A stretch of DNA of 11,315 nucleotides. It comes from Coemansia sp. RSA 922. Its lineage: Eukaryota; Kickxellomycota; Kickxellomycetes; Kickxellales; Kickxellaceae. The stretch's first letter is position 1, and each line of letters begins with the position of its first letter. The notes under the pieces were generated by a model, which did no database searches, had not been told where the DNA came from, and saw only the letters and a program-made list of their open reading frames with translations. The stretch spans positions 1 to 11,315 of the forward strand of contig JANBQS010000840.1 of the NCBI GenBank assembly GCA_027577415.1, read 5' to 3'. The translations under genes were made by a program, and so were the position numbers. Shown here in pieces: positions 1-6,777 of the stretch.

Positions 1-522
1 TTTTTTCAATTTTAAACTAGCCTATATTGACGAGAATTGTAATATACCCGTTCCCAAACTGGGACAGAAATTCACACACTGACAAACGCTTGTTAGTTTG
101 TTGATACTTTGGACAAACAATCGCTGGGTTCTTTACAAACGAACAAACAACAGTACTTGTCATTCAACAAAAAAAAATATGGCGCTCAGAATCGCCACAA
201 ATTTCCCTTTTTGCTCAGAAATGCCAAGCCATTCTTGATATTGCAAGCGTCATAATAAGGAAAATATGTGCTGGCTGGAATATAGTTGCTACTTTGCAGG
301 TGGGAGGGAGGCGCCCTGTGCCACCCCTTTTCGCTTCCTAGTGCTTGTTGTCCACCCTCACGAAATTAGCCAGTCCAAAGAACAATATAGCAGTCGTAGA
401 CCATTCTTGTCCCGTTCTGCAGCCTGCAATATTCTGCAAATAGCTTGTTTCGGGTGCTGCTCTATCGTCGCGCAACAGGAGCAGCACATAATCGATGTAA
501 GATTGGGAGGGGGAAATGTAGT

Positions 523-559
523 TCGGCTCGGCTCGATGATCCTTATCGAACCGAGCCGA
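523..559. repeat. Imperfect inverted repeat, 15 bp arms
   Basis: The arm at 523-537 (TCGGCTCGGCTCGAT) and the reverse complement of 545-559 differ at one base, with a 7-base spacer. As RNA the mismatch would be a tolerable wobble or a single bulge. It sits about 460 bases upstream of the eS10 start and is GC-rich in an AT-rich context. Function unknown: it could be a dimeric transcription-factor site, a hairpin or the remnant of a small mobile element. No target-site duplication was recognised. Confidence 0.7.
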
Positions 560-712
560 TTGTCTAACAGCTTGCCAGTGATCGTCTTTATTCGCCCCAG
601 CTTAGGCCAAAGGAGGTGGGTGTGGCGGCAGCCAAGTGACAGGTTGCCCTCTTCAGATATCGTCGCCAGATTTAAAATTATCATAAGGTGTGTATTTAAA
701 TATTGCGGAAAC

Positions 713-774
713 GATGGATTCGACCCCTTTTCGCGATGGATTCGACGATGGATGCGGCAGAATGGATGCGGCAG
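713..774 (+). repeat. Short degenerate direct repeats (GATGGAT-based)
   Basis: GATGGATTCGAC occurs at 713-724 and again at 735-746. It is followed directly by GATGGATGCGGCAG (747-760) and AATGGATGCGGCAG (761-774), so the GATGGAT core recurs four times in about 60 bases. This looks like a small slippage-derived repeat in the eS10 upstream region. Function is not evident. Confidence 0.7.
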
Positions 775-938
775 ATATCTCTCGTGCAAAGAAACTATGG
801 ACGAATTTGCAATTCACAAATTCAGTGAATTTCAAACGAGTGACCCGGAATCGGCATTTTGAATCCGCTGTGCTTGGAATACGAACCAATTTTCGTTTAC
901 GCATGGCATTGTCTTTGCTAGATTCAAAGAACTCTTCG

Positions 939-1013
939 TACTAACTGCTTCTCGACGCGCTTCTTATTTGGTATTTGTGCTGGCTGAATTGTGCTTTTTT
1001 TATTATTATGTAG
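939..1013 (+). promoter_or_regulatory. Possible 3' half of a 5'-UTR intron before eS10
   Basis: An exact TACTAAC branch sequence lies at 939-945. A T-rich tract ends in TATGTAG at 1007-1013, five bases before the eS10 ATG, and this is a good intron acceptor. The 5' splice site is not certain; AAG|GTGTGT at 685-693 is one candidate. The branch-to-acceptor distance (about 70 bases) is longer than usual. If no intron is removed here, the same bases contain a minimal upstream ORF, ATG immediately followed by TAG (1008-1013). Confidence 0.4.
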
Positions 1014-1017
1014 AACC

Positions 1018-1577
1018 ATGTTCATCCCTACCGCCAACAGGAAGCTGATCTGCAAGGCTATTTTCAAGGACGGTGTCCTTGTCGCCAAGAAGGACTACAA
1101 CGCCCCTCGCCACGCCGAGATCCCCGTTCGCAACCTGGAGGTCATCAAGGCCATGCAGTCGCTGACCTCGCGCGGCTTCGTCAAGACCCAGTTCTCGTGG
1201 CAGTACTACTACTACACCCTCACCGATGAGGGTATTGAGTACCTGCGTGAGTACCTCAACATCCCCCAGGAGGTCTTCCCCGCCACCTTCAAGAAGGTCA
1301 CCCGCCCCAACGCCCCGGCTCCCCGTTTCGGTGCCCGCCCTGGTAAGTACTAATGCTATTTGATTGTGGCCTCAGAGATGAGACTGATTCATATCGGTTC
1401 ATTATTGCTAACTTTATATGATATTTGCACATACGTGTAGAGCGTGAGGGTGGAGCCCGCCGTGAGCGTGACGACTACCGCCGCCGCGACGATGGTGGCA
1501 AGAAGGAGGGCGCCTCTGACGACTTCCGCCCCGAGTTCCGTGGTACTTTCGGCCGTGCCCGTCCCCAGCAGCAGTAA
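1018..1577 (+). CDS. RPS10: 40S ribosomal protein eS10 (two exons)
   Basis: Component of the small ribosomal subunit head (eS10), acting in cytoplasmic translation. Exons are 1018-1342 and 1441-1577, giving 153 residues, a usual length for the family. The start MFIPTANRK is the conserved eS10 N-terminus; an ATG 27 bases upstream in frame (991) would add an implausible MLFLLLCRT and is not used. The S10/plectin domain fills about residues 3-95, with the hallmark stretch NLEVIKAMQSLTSRGFVKTQ (39-58) followed by FSWQYYYYTLTDEGIEYLR (59-77). After the intron comes the basic, Arg/Gly/Asp-rich tail (REGGARRERDDYRRR...) typical of eS10, ending ...RPQQQ. Codons are strongly C/G-ending, as expected for a highly expressed gene. 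It converges on the carrier gene at 1714. A poly(A)-like AATATAAA lies at 1633. Confidence 0.97.
1343..1440 (+). other. Spliceosomal intron of eS10
   Basis: 98 bases, phase 1. The donor GTAAGT is perfect (1343-1348), TGCTAAC at 1406-1412 supplies a canonical branch point about 29 bases before the end, and the acceptor is GTGTAG at 1435-1440. Removing it joins ...GARP to EREGGARRERD in frame and reaches TAA at 1575-1577. The join is therefore supported by both splice signals and the protein family. Confidence 0.96.
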
Positions 1578-1713
1578 ATTTTTAAAGTTACATTGGCCAG
1601 CTCGGGCACAGGTGTAGGTTTTTTGACTATTGAATATAAAAGCCAAATTACAAAAGAACGTAAAGATCTAGATTTATACAAAAGGCGGGTGGGGTGAGAT
1701 CTATTACACATGT

Positions 1714-2755
1714 TTAGTTGTACTGCGCAAAATATGACTTGCGCAGTCGCTCGTAGATGATAAATGTGATTACCAGTTGCGGACACAAGCGAGCGTAGGA
1801 CGGGAGCCAGCCCTTGAAGAAGGCACGCAGTCCCTCTGAGCGGTAGATCGACCAGCATGTATGCCAGAGGGAGGGCGGTCGGATGCGCACGCCAGCAACC
1901 GACGACTGCTGCGAGCGCAGGGCAGCCATAGTGCGAGACTTTATGACGTCGGCAGGCGAGCACACAGTGGTAGCAACGAGACCAGCGGCAAAGCTCGCGG
2001 CAAAGTGGACCGAGACCGAGTCCGGGTACCCCGCATTGAGCAGCCACTCTTTGAACGTGTCATAGGACACAAACTGCGAGGCCGTGGCTAATGTCGCACG
2101 GACCAGACTAGGCGCCAGACCAATGGCCAAGGACCTCACGCCCTCGTCGCGGACCATCGCTACTAGTCCATGCACGGCGCTCTTGTAGTTGCGCCGCATG
2201 TAAGGAGGCAGAGACTGGTCGTTCTGCATGCGTACGTTCAGGATCTCTGCCGGGTTTCCCACGATCCCTCCAGCCGCGCCCGATAGCAGCGTTGCCAGTG
2301 TTATTTCACCACCAGTCAGGTGGCTACCGTCAGCGTGTCGCATGTAGTCCTTGGCAATATCATAGACCGCGAATCGCGTCATCGTGTATGTTCCCTGGCG
2401 GAGAAGCGCTGCCGACAACCCGTTATACAGTCCAAATATGCCCATCTCATGGACTATGCGGCGCGTTGCTTGCAAGGCACCCGTCCGTGTTTGCGACGTT
2501 TGTAAGTGCACCTTGATCAGATCTATAGGATGCGTAAAGCACGACGCTGCCATTGCCGATACGCCTACACTCCACGAGCAGGTTAAATATACAGTGACAG
2601 CAGGAGCAGAGCACAGACATGGTATTTTAGCACTCGCTGGTTGGGCTCAGTTGTAATTTACACAGTCCGAATGCAAACAAGAACTGCGTACCTCCACACC
2701 AGAACGGCACAATAGGCCGCTTCGCCGTAGATAGAGGCGGTCGTTGCGCAACCAT
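1714..2755 (-). CDS. DIC1: Mitochondrial dicarboxylate carrier (SLC25 family), copy 1, two exons
   Basis: Inner-membrane carrier expected to exchange malate or succinate for phosphate. Exon 1 is 2755-2692 and exon 2 is 2564-1714; together they encode 304 residues, close to the usual ~290. Exon 1 gives MVAQRPPL...PFWCG and exon 2 resumes GVSAMAASCFTHP, rebuilding the first helix. An in-frame stop lies upstream of this ATG. The three carrier repeats carry PIDLIK (34-39), PAEILNVRMQND (126-137) and SPADVIKSR (224-232). THPIDLIKVHLQT, the RQ.TYT.TRF.VYD segment after helix 2 and NVRMQND are dicarboxylate-carrier signatures. The third matrix loop (after SRTM) is about nine residues longer than in copy 2. 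Substrate is inferred from family resemblance; an oxoglutarate-type carrier is less likely. Gene symbol is at family level, because a paralogue lies at 6778-7905. Confidence 0.92.
2565..2691 (-). other. Intron of carrier copy 1
   Basis: 127 bases, read on the minus strand. The donor is GGAG|GTACGC (from 2691) and the acceptor GTGTAG ends at 2565. TTTAAC, about 20 bases before the acceptor, is a plausible branch sequence. It is phase 1 and splits the second Gly of the conserved Gly-Gly before the first carrier motif, exactly as in copy 2. Without it the only ATG (2553) would delete the start of helix 1. Confidence 0.9.
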
Positions 2756-3007
2756 GACCGTTATAAATATGTATATTAGAAGTACTGCGAATTAGCACCG
2801 TGTCATTAAATTGAATTTCGAAATGGCGAGTGAAAAAGGGGTAACCAAAATCCTTCCGAACGATGATCAAAGATGAGGTGCATGACAATCATCGCGATCT
2901 ATGGATCAATCGCGCATTGGTTCAGGCTGTTTGCGACTTTTAGGAAACATTGAATGGAGGAGCATCTTCCACAGAACACCACATGGCACGCAGGCCTCGA
3001 AAGCAAG

Positions 3008-3182
3008 TAGTTGGCAAAATAGAGCGATGCCGATTCTTTGGGTCACTCCAGCCAATTGTTTTGCTTGTTCGATATGCGTGCGCCTTCACAGTCGAGTAAA
3101 GCTAGGCAAGAATACTGTGAAGTGCCCAGTCATTTCAAATCTTCAGTCAGTGGAGCGTTGGCGTTGGCTGCAGGATATAAAA
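3008..3182 (+). repeat. Promoter-like unit, copy C (diverged, orphaned)
   Basis: It aligns in order with copies A (4938-5224) and B (5915-6268). AGTTGGCA is at 3009-3016 and TCCAGCCAATTGTT at 3047-3060 (identical in B at 5980-5993). ACAGTCGAGTAAAGC at 3088-3102 matches TCAGTCAAGTAGAGC of B. GTTGGCGTTGG at 3157-3167 matches GTTGGTGTTGG of A, and GGATATAAAA carries a TATA box at 3176-3182. No remnant of the downstream small gene is visible after this TATA. Alignment was done by eye. Confidence 0.55.
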
Positions 3183-3527
3183 ACTGCGTTGACTGCGAAT
3201 ATTCCAGAATTTCCCTATTGTGGCCAATTTCAAAGAAATAAAAATCGGCGCTCTACTGAACACATGTTTGCTTGGTAATTGGCTAGCATTCAAAGGCAAT
3301 CCTTGACAACTTTGCCTAAAGCAAACCTTGCTCCCTTTGTTGACTGTGACTGCAAGGTTTCGACAAAGGCCTATCGGGTTGGGGCAAGAATTTTCTTGTG
3401 CGAACCAGAAAGTGTCCTTCCCCAACATATTTTCTTGCTTTGTTAAAAGGAAAGTGACAAAGTGGACTTGAGGCAATGACAAAAACAAGCACTTTTTTTT
3501 TACCAAGCTGTGCTGTCTAGCCATGAA

Positions 3528-3534
3528 TATAAAA
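3528..3534 (+). promoter_or_regulatory. TATA box of the 3643 gene
   Basis: TATAAAA lies 115 bases before the ATG at 3643, almost the same spacing as TATA to ATG in the 6355 gene (113). A GTTGGGG (3378-3384) and its inverse CCCCAAC (3420-3426) lie upstream, sharing a motif with copies A and B of the repeated promoter. Confidence 0.6.
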
Positions 3535-3642
3535 GGACTGGGCGGACAGAAGAGAAAGGCGCGAGGTAAAAAAAAAGCTCTTCTCATTCTCAAATTATCA
3601 CTTTCACCTTATCAACCGATTTAGCTTTACTATATACGTAAC

Positions 3643-4050
3643 ATGTGTGTTGATGAAGCTTTTGCCAACGTAGTTCATGGTCCTCATCCAAGGCTTCAAG
3701 GCATTAATTTTTCAAATGAGATCAGAGCAACAGGAGTAATCCCAAAGGGCAACTTCATGCTAATGTTTTATATGCCCAATCGTGACAGTGACAATATGGA
3801 CGGACTGTCATTGTATATTAAGCATCTCGCAAAAGAGTTCAATCCATCTGAGCACCAGTACATATTGCATGATCTTCCTGGGCATCCTGATTTTGAACTG
3901 CATGCTTTCCAAAATGGCAAGCAAGTTGAAGTGTTTTCTCGTATACTCGACGGCTTGGGTGGGGACATAGTTAGTCGTTTGAAACATTTACAGGATTGCG
4001 ATGAAGCGGAGATGTTTATTCCTGATTGGATTACTGATCTACAAGACTGA
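3643..4050 (+). CDS. Unrecognised small protein, 135 aa
   Basis: I do not recognise a family. The single-exon frame starts at the first ATG downstream of a well-placed TATA box and ends at TGA (4048-4050), with AATAAA at 4201-4206. The protein has no signal peptide and no membrane segment. It is mixed hydrophilic/hydrophobic with an acidic C-terminus (about residues 105-135, ending PDWITDLQD). Alternating segments such as FMLMFYM (46-52) and FELHAFQNGKQVEVFSRIL suggest a small beta-containing soluble domain; that is inference. Codons are markedly more A/T-ending than in eS10 or Trs130, like the 6355 gene, so the two may share an origin or expression class. I see no clear homology between them. 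Composition and regular promoter/terminator support a real gene. Confidence 0.7.
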   Translation: MCVDEAFANVVHGPHPRLQGINFSNEIRATGVIPKGNFMLMFYMPNRDSDNMDGLSLYIKHLAKEFNPSEHQYILHDLPGHPDFELHAFQNGKQVEVFSRILDGLGGDIVSRLKHLQDCDEAEMFIPDWITDLQD

Positions 4051-4937
4051 AAAAATGACGTTAGTTAGGCAGCACTCCTCTCTGTGGCACTGTGTCAACT
4101 AATCTAGCTGTAGAAACTCGCCTTGACAACAGGCTTGTTGCCTTTGCCATGCGGTTTCATCCATTACTACTGTAATGCTAAAAGTGGCAAACTATCACTA
4201 AATAAATTACTAATAGTTTATTTCATAGGATGCAATAAAATTGGTTACTCAAATACATGTTGCCATGTGATATGTATACCGCTCCATTTGTTTTGACCTG
4301 ATGGACATACATGTCCTCTTTTGAACCCGTGTCACAGCCAGTGTCCAATAAAATTATGTAAACACTATGTAATGCTTTCACGGTTGTGGAGGCAGATACT
4401 AGTACAAGAGAAGGACTTACAACCAAGCATGCTGTTCAGAAACTCAGTGCTACATTCTTCAAGTCTACAAGGGACAAAAGAGCATAGCGATTCAGCGCAA
4501 TTACATTAGTACTGTTCATAGTAACTGTTAAATATCTCTTTTGGATCTCAGTACCATTGTCATATGACTTGACTCGGCTCAGTCCAGTTCCCACGGTTCA
4601 CTGGTTTGTTTGGCACTTTGGATATAGTGCGTGTTTGACCGGTTAACATCTTTCTTCTCTTCTTTAACCTTTCCAATATTTAATTTATTGACACAAGATT
4701 TTATAAGCTACGCTAGTTCACTCCGCTCTAAAATCTAATAGTAACCCACCTATTATATAGGTTGTAGAGAACAAATACCTAAACTAGCTGGCCAGATGTA
4801 TATATCAGTTGCCTATTAGTTGTTTATTACGTTTCCCTTAAAAAAATCCACCACTTTTAGTGGGGTGCTTTGTTTTCTTTCCCAGCCTTGGTTAGTGTAG
4901 TTTTTCTTCACAAGCCAAAAGCGTTTTCTTTTCAGGT
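4051..4937. other. Intergenic, AT-rich, no gene seen
   Basis: It holds the probable 3' end of the 3643 transcript (AATAAA at 4201-4206) and then sequence with stops in all frames apart from short chance frames. Small features are the palindrome ACCTAT-TAT-ATAGGT near 4748-4762 and a short imperfect hairpin around 4850-4868. No tRNA-like internal promoter or recognisable coding remnant was found. Confidence 0.55.
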
Positions 4938-5224
4938 AAAAACGTCATGGCCTGCAGTTCTTCCCAACAGGCAGTTGGCACAAAAAAAAAAAAAGAATTA
5001 CAAAGGCTTGCTTTTAAGCGTCCCATTCAACCACTAAGCCTGTTTGATGTGTGTGTGAGCTCACAGTCAGTCAGAACATGACGCAAAGCTTTGGCTTAAA
5101 AGGCGAAAGGCTCTTAAGTAAAAGAGACATGTTGGTGTTGGGGGGAAGTGGCCAAAAGCAAGCGAGTGATTTCCGGAAAACCTCTGCGCCGAGAGTGGAT
5201 ATAAAACGGCTGCTTCATGTCCTC
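4938..5224 (+). repeat. Promoter-like unit, copy A
   Basis: Collinear with copy B. Shared blocks, A then B: AAAA.CGTCAT (4938 / 5915), AGAATTACAAAG (4994-5005 / 5951-5962), TTTGGCTYAAAA (5090-5101 / 6122-6133), AGGCTCTTA (5108 / 6141), GTTGGGG (5137-5143 / 6171-6177), GTGGCCAAAA (5148-5157 / 6192-6201), TATAAAA (5200-5206 / 6242-6248) and GGYTGCTTCAKGTCCTC (5208 / 6251). Spacing differs by insertions, chiefly about 60 bases in B around 6050-6115. The unit precedes a broken copy of the 6355 gene. Confidence 0.85.
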
Positions 5225-5241
5225 TCTCCAAGGAAAAATCT

Positions 5242-5355
5242 GCACTGAATCAGATAGGTATAATCAAGAGCAAAATTGCCATTACCATTAACGCTGGGTT
5301 GGGTAGTACGGAGCTCACAAAAGGCCTCATCATATTTGTGTATTTAAAGGAATAA
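5242..5355 (+). pseudogene. Deleted, start-less paralogue of the 6355 small gene
   Basis: Downstream of promoter copy A, the frame ending at TAA 5353-5355 reads LNQIGIIK, then SKIAITINAGLGS, then GLIIFVYLKE. These match MANQIDYIK (residues 1-9), KKYVITKDAGLHS (84-96) and NGLILRLHI (113-121) of the 6355 protein, in the same order and frame. About 75 residues are missing between the first two blocks and about ten between the last two. The position of the start codon is altered, so no in-frame ATG remains. The ATG at 5217 is in another frame and stops after 24 codons. The junctions keep the frame, but without a start it is most likely a decayed duplicate. Compared with copy B it also lacks the 68-base intron-like stretch before the start. 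Confidence 0.75.
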
Positions 5356-5914
5356 AAGTGATGCACTTGGATTACTCATGCTTAGAGTGTCTCTGCCCAG
5401 TTTATTTCTACCTCTTGCAAGGCAATATATTAGTTGGGCCAATCGAGCAGTGAATAACGCCCTCTCTAGAAATAAAATTTACTAAAAAAATTAGAAATAT
5501 AACAAATAAAATTCACTGCCTCTATTCTACTCGTCCTTTGCCAAACGTCAAACGAGCACACAAGTTCCACGTTTCACAGGAGGCTGATGGGTAGATACAT
5601 GGGAGGCAAATTGGCAGCTGTAAGCTACCTCCTCCCAAGCCCTGTGCTTGCTTGCACATTTAGAATTTGCCAGATAGTTTTTTTTTTTGGCCAAATCAAC
5701 TTGGAAAACATTGGTAGGCCCTTCATCCTGAAGTGACGGACCTGTGTGTCTGCTCAACCAGAGCCTCCATGTTTACCACTTCAAGAAGGGCTGTTGTTGC
5801 TGCTCAGCAGAGCAATAAATATGAGTTTGTTTTTGGTTTAGGAATAAAGCTCAATTACGAGATAAATCCCAGCTACTTTTTTGTTTTATTTTCCGAAACA
5901 AAGTGGCATATCCT
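5356..5914. other. Intergenic between pseudogene and copy B; no gene seen
   Basis: AT-rich. AATAAA-type signals cluster at 5470-5515, including the near-repeats AAATAAAATTTACT and AAATAAAATTCACT, and could have served the decayed copy. The frame 5757-5548 (-) crosses a long T tract and is not protein-like. No tRNA or mobile-element hallmark was found. Confidence 0.5.
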
Positions 5915-6268
5915 AAAAGCGTCATCAACTGTCTGTTGGCAAGGAAAAAAAGAATTACAAAGAGTTTCTTTTTAAGCCTTCCAGCCAATTGTTGAGCTAG
6001 TTTCATGCACATGGACACTCTCTCAGTCAAGTAGAGCATGACAGAAAGTGCGCCAAATGTTTAAAGTCTCGTGAAAGCATCGTTGTTCTCACCACCCCAG
6101 CCAAAAAAATCCACCCAAAGATTTGGCTCAAAAAGGTGAGAGGCTCTTAGGCAAAAAGAATATTTTTTATGTTGGGGCGGGGTGCAAAAAGGTGGCCAAA
6201 AAATGACAGTGCCCGGAATGCCGCAGCATCGAAAAAAGGATTATAAAAATGGTTGCTTCAGGTCCTCC
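5915..6268 (+). repeat. Promoter-like unit, copy B (drives the intact small gene)
   Basis: This is the version still attached to an intact gene. It shares the ordered blocks listed under copy A, and the CCAGCCAATTGTT and TCAGTCAAGTAGAGC blocks with copy C. The TATA box is TATAAAA at 6242-6248, 113 bases before the ATG at 6355. GTTGGGG at 6171-6177 and GTGGCCAAAA at 6192-6201 are the best candidates for regulator sites because they persist in copy A while the flanks diverge. Confidence 0.8.
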
Positions 6269-6281
6269 CTTCCATTCCAAG

Positions 6282-6349
6282 GTGTTTTCTCCCTCACTTT
6301 TTTTTTAACACCACTTTTATCCACTCTCTATTTTGCAACTGCTCTACAG
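6282..6349 (+). other. Candidate 5'-UTR intron of the 6355 gene
   Basis: The donor is CCAAG|GTGTTT at 6282, a T-rich stretch with TTTTTAAC follows at about 6302-6309, pyrimidines continue, and the acceptor CTCTACAG ends at 6349, five bases before the ATG. The branch-like sequence resembles those in both carrier introns. In copy A the flanking CCAAG and GAA are directly joined, as if this stretch were absent. The donor is weak after GTG, so this is tentative. Confidence 0.45.
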
Positions 6350-6354
6350 GAATA

Positions 6355-6720
6355 ATGGCGAATCAAATAGACTATATCAAATTCGAACTAGTCGAGTTCT
6401 CATTAACAGATGAGAATAAAGAGTATTCGGAGGCATTTTATGTCACTGACCAGAGTGCAATTAGGTCAACAGACTTGCTTTTATTGGGTTGTAGCCCACA
6501 CACTAACATTCAGTCTAACGAAGAAATCAAAAAAATAACACTGGCAGATAATACACTCCTCAGTTGGGGAAAAACCATTTACACTCAGCCTGCCAAGGTA
6601 ATGAAAAAATATGTTATTACCAAAGATGCTGGGCTGCACTCAATGAAAATACGTGAATCAATGGGATTGATTGAGCCAGATAAATTCCAAAATGGCCTCA
6701 TCCTACGTCTGCACATATAA
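6355..6720 (+). CDS. Unrecognised small protein, 121 aa
   Basis: No family recognised. I start it at ATG 6355 (MANQIDYIKFELVEFSL). An in-frame ATG at 6253 would add 34 hydrophobic residues lying within 10 bases of the TATA box and inside a probable leader intron, so it is rejected. Conservation in the broken copy at 5242-5355 begins at NQI, which supports this start. The protein has no signal peptide or membrane helix. Short beta-like strands (FELVEFSL, KKYVITKD, NGLILRLHI) suggest a small beta-rich soluble fold, which is inference. A/T-ending codons contrast with the housekeeping genes. The stop is 57 bases from the stop of the convergent carrier, and AATAAATAAA at 6761-6770 is its likely poly(A) signal. 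A duplicated promoter-plus-gene unit suggests a small expanding gene family. Confidence 0.75.
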   Translation: MANQIDYIKFELVEFSLTDENKEYSEAFYVTDQSAIRSTDLLLLGCSPHTNIQSNEEIKKITLADNTLLSWGKTIYTQPAKVMKKYVITKDAGLHSMKIRESMGLIEPDKFQNGLILRLHI

Positions 6721-6737
6721 CTGTCCCAACTTTTATA

Positions 6738-6770
6738 TTTATTATGACAAGCTTAATCCCAATAAATAAA
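6738..6770. terminator. Overlapping poly(A) signals of converging genes
   Basis: AATAAATAAA at 6761-6770 serves the plus-strand small gene. TTTATT at 6738-6743 is AATAAA on the minus strand for the carrier whose stop is at 6778. The signals are interleaved, so the two 3' UTRs must overlap tail to tail by tens of bases. Confidence 0.6.
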
Positions 6771-6777
6771 ACATAGT

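Larger units (their letters stand above)
1..1007. other. Upstream region of eS10; no convincing gene
   Basis: This AT-rich stretch has no open frame that reads like a protein family. Two overlapping open frames on opposite strands (266-862 and 789-358) have erratic composition and no conserved motif, so I do not call them. It holds five ACAAAC hexamers between 82 and 148 (one inverted), an imperfect inverted repeat at 523-559, short direct repeats at 713-774, and an exact TACTAAC at 939-945. Most of it is probably eS10 promoter and leader. The end of a neighbouring gene could lie in the first few hundred bases, but I see no evidence for one. Confidence 0.5.
2756..3642. other. Divergent intergenic region between carrier 1 and the 3643 gene
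   Basis: About 890 AT-rich bases, serving as promoter for the carrier (minus) and for the small gene at 3643 (plus). It contains one copy of the repeated promoter-like unit (3008-3182) with its own TATA, and a second TATA at 3528. The open frames 2901-3278 (+) and 3593-3147 (-) overlap these elements and show no protein-like conservation, so they are not called. Confidence 0.6.

Noticed and set aside
713..727. tRNA-like B box (GGATTCGACCCC)
   Set aside because: No matching A box, acceptor stem or cloverleaf can be drawn around it.
266..862. 198-residue plus-strand frame and an overlapping 143-residue minus-strand frame upstream of eS10
   Set aside because: Runs through the inverted repeat and direct repeats, irregular composition, no motif, mutually overlapping on opposite strands.
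1475..2047. 190-residue minus-strand frame
   Set aside because: Out-of-frame shadow overlapping eS10 exon 2 and the carrier exon 2, whose own frames are family-supported.
2658..2888. 76-residue minus-strand frame starting at 2888
   Set aside because: It overlaps carrier 1 exon 1 in another frame; the true frame is shown by the PFWCG|G join to exon 2.
2901..3278. 125-residue plus-strand frame
   Set aside because: Overlaps promoter unit C with its TATA box. Not protein-like, and no counterpart in copies A or B.
3147..3593. 148-residue minus-strand frame
   Set aside because: Antisense to the TATA and leader of the 3643 gene. Lysine- and phenylalanine-rich runs come from A/T tracts; no conservation seen.
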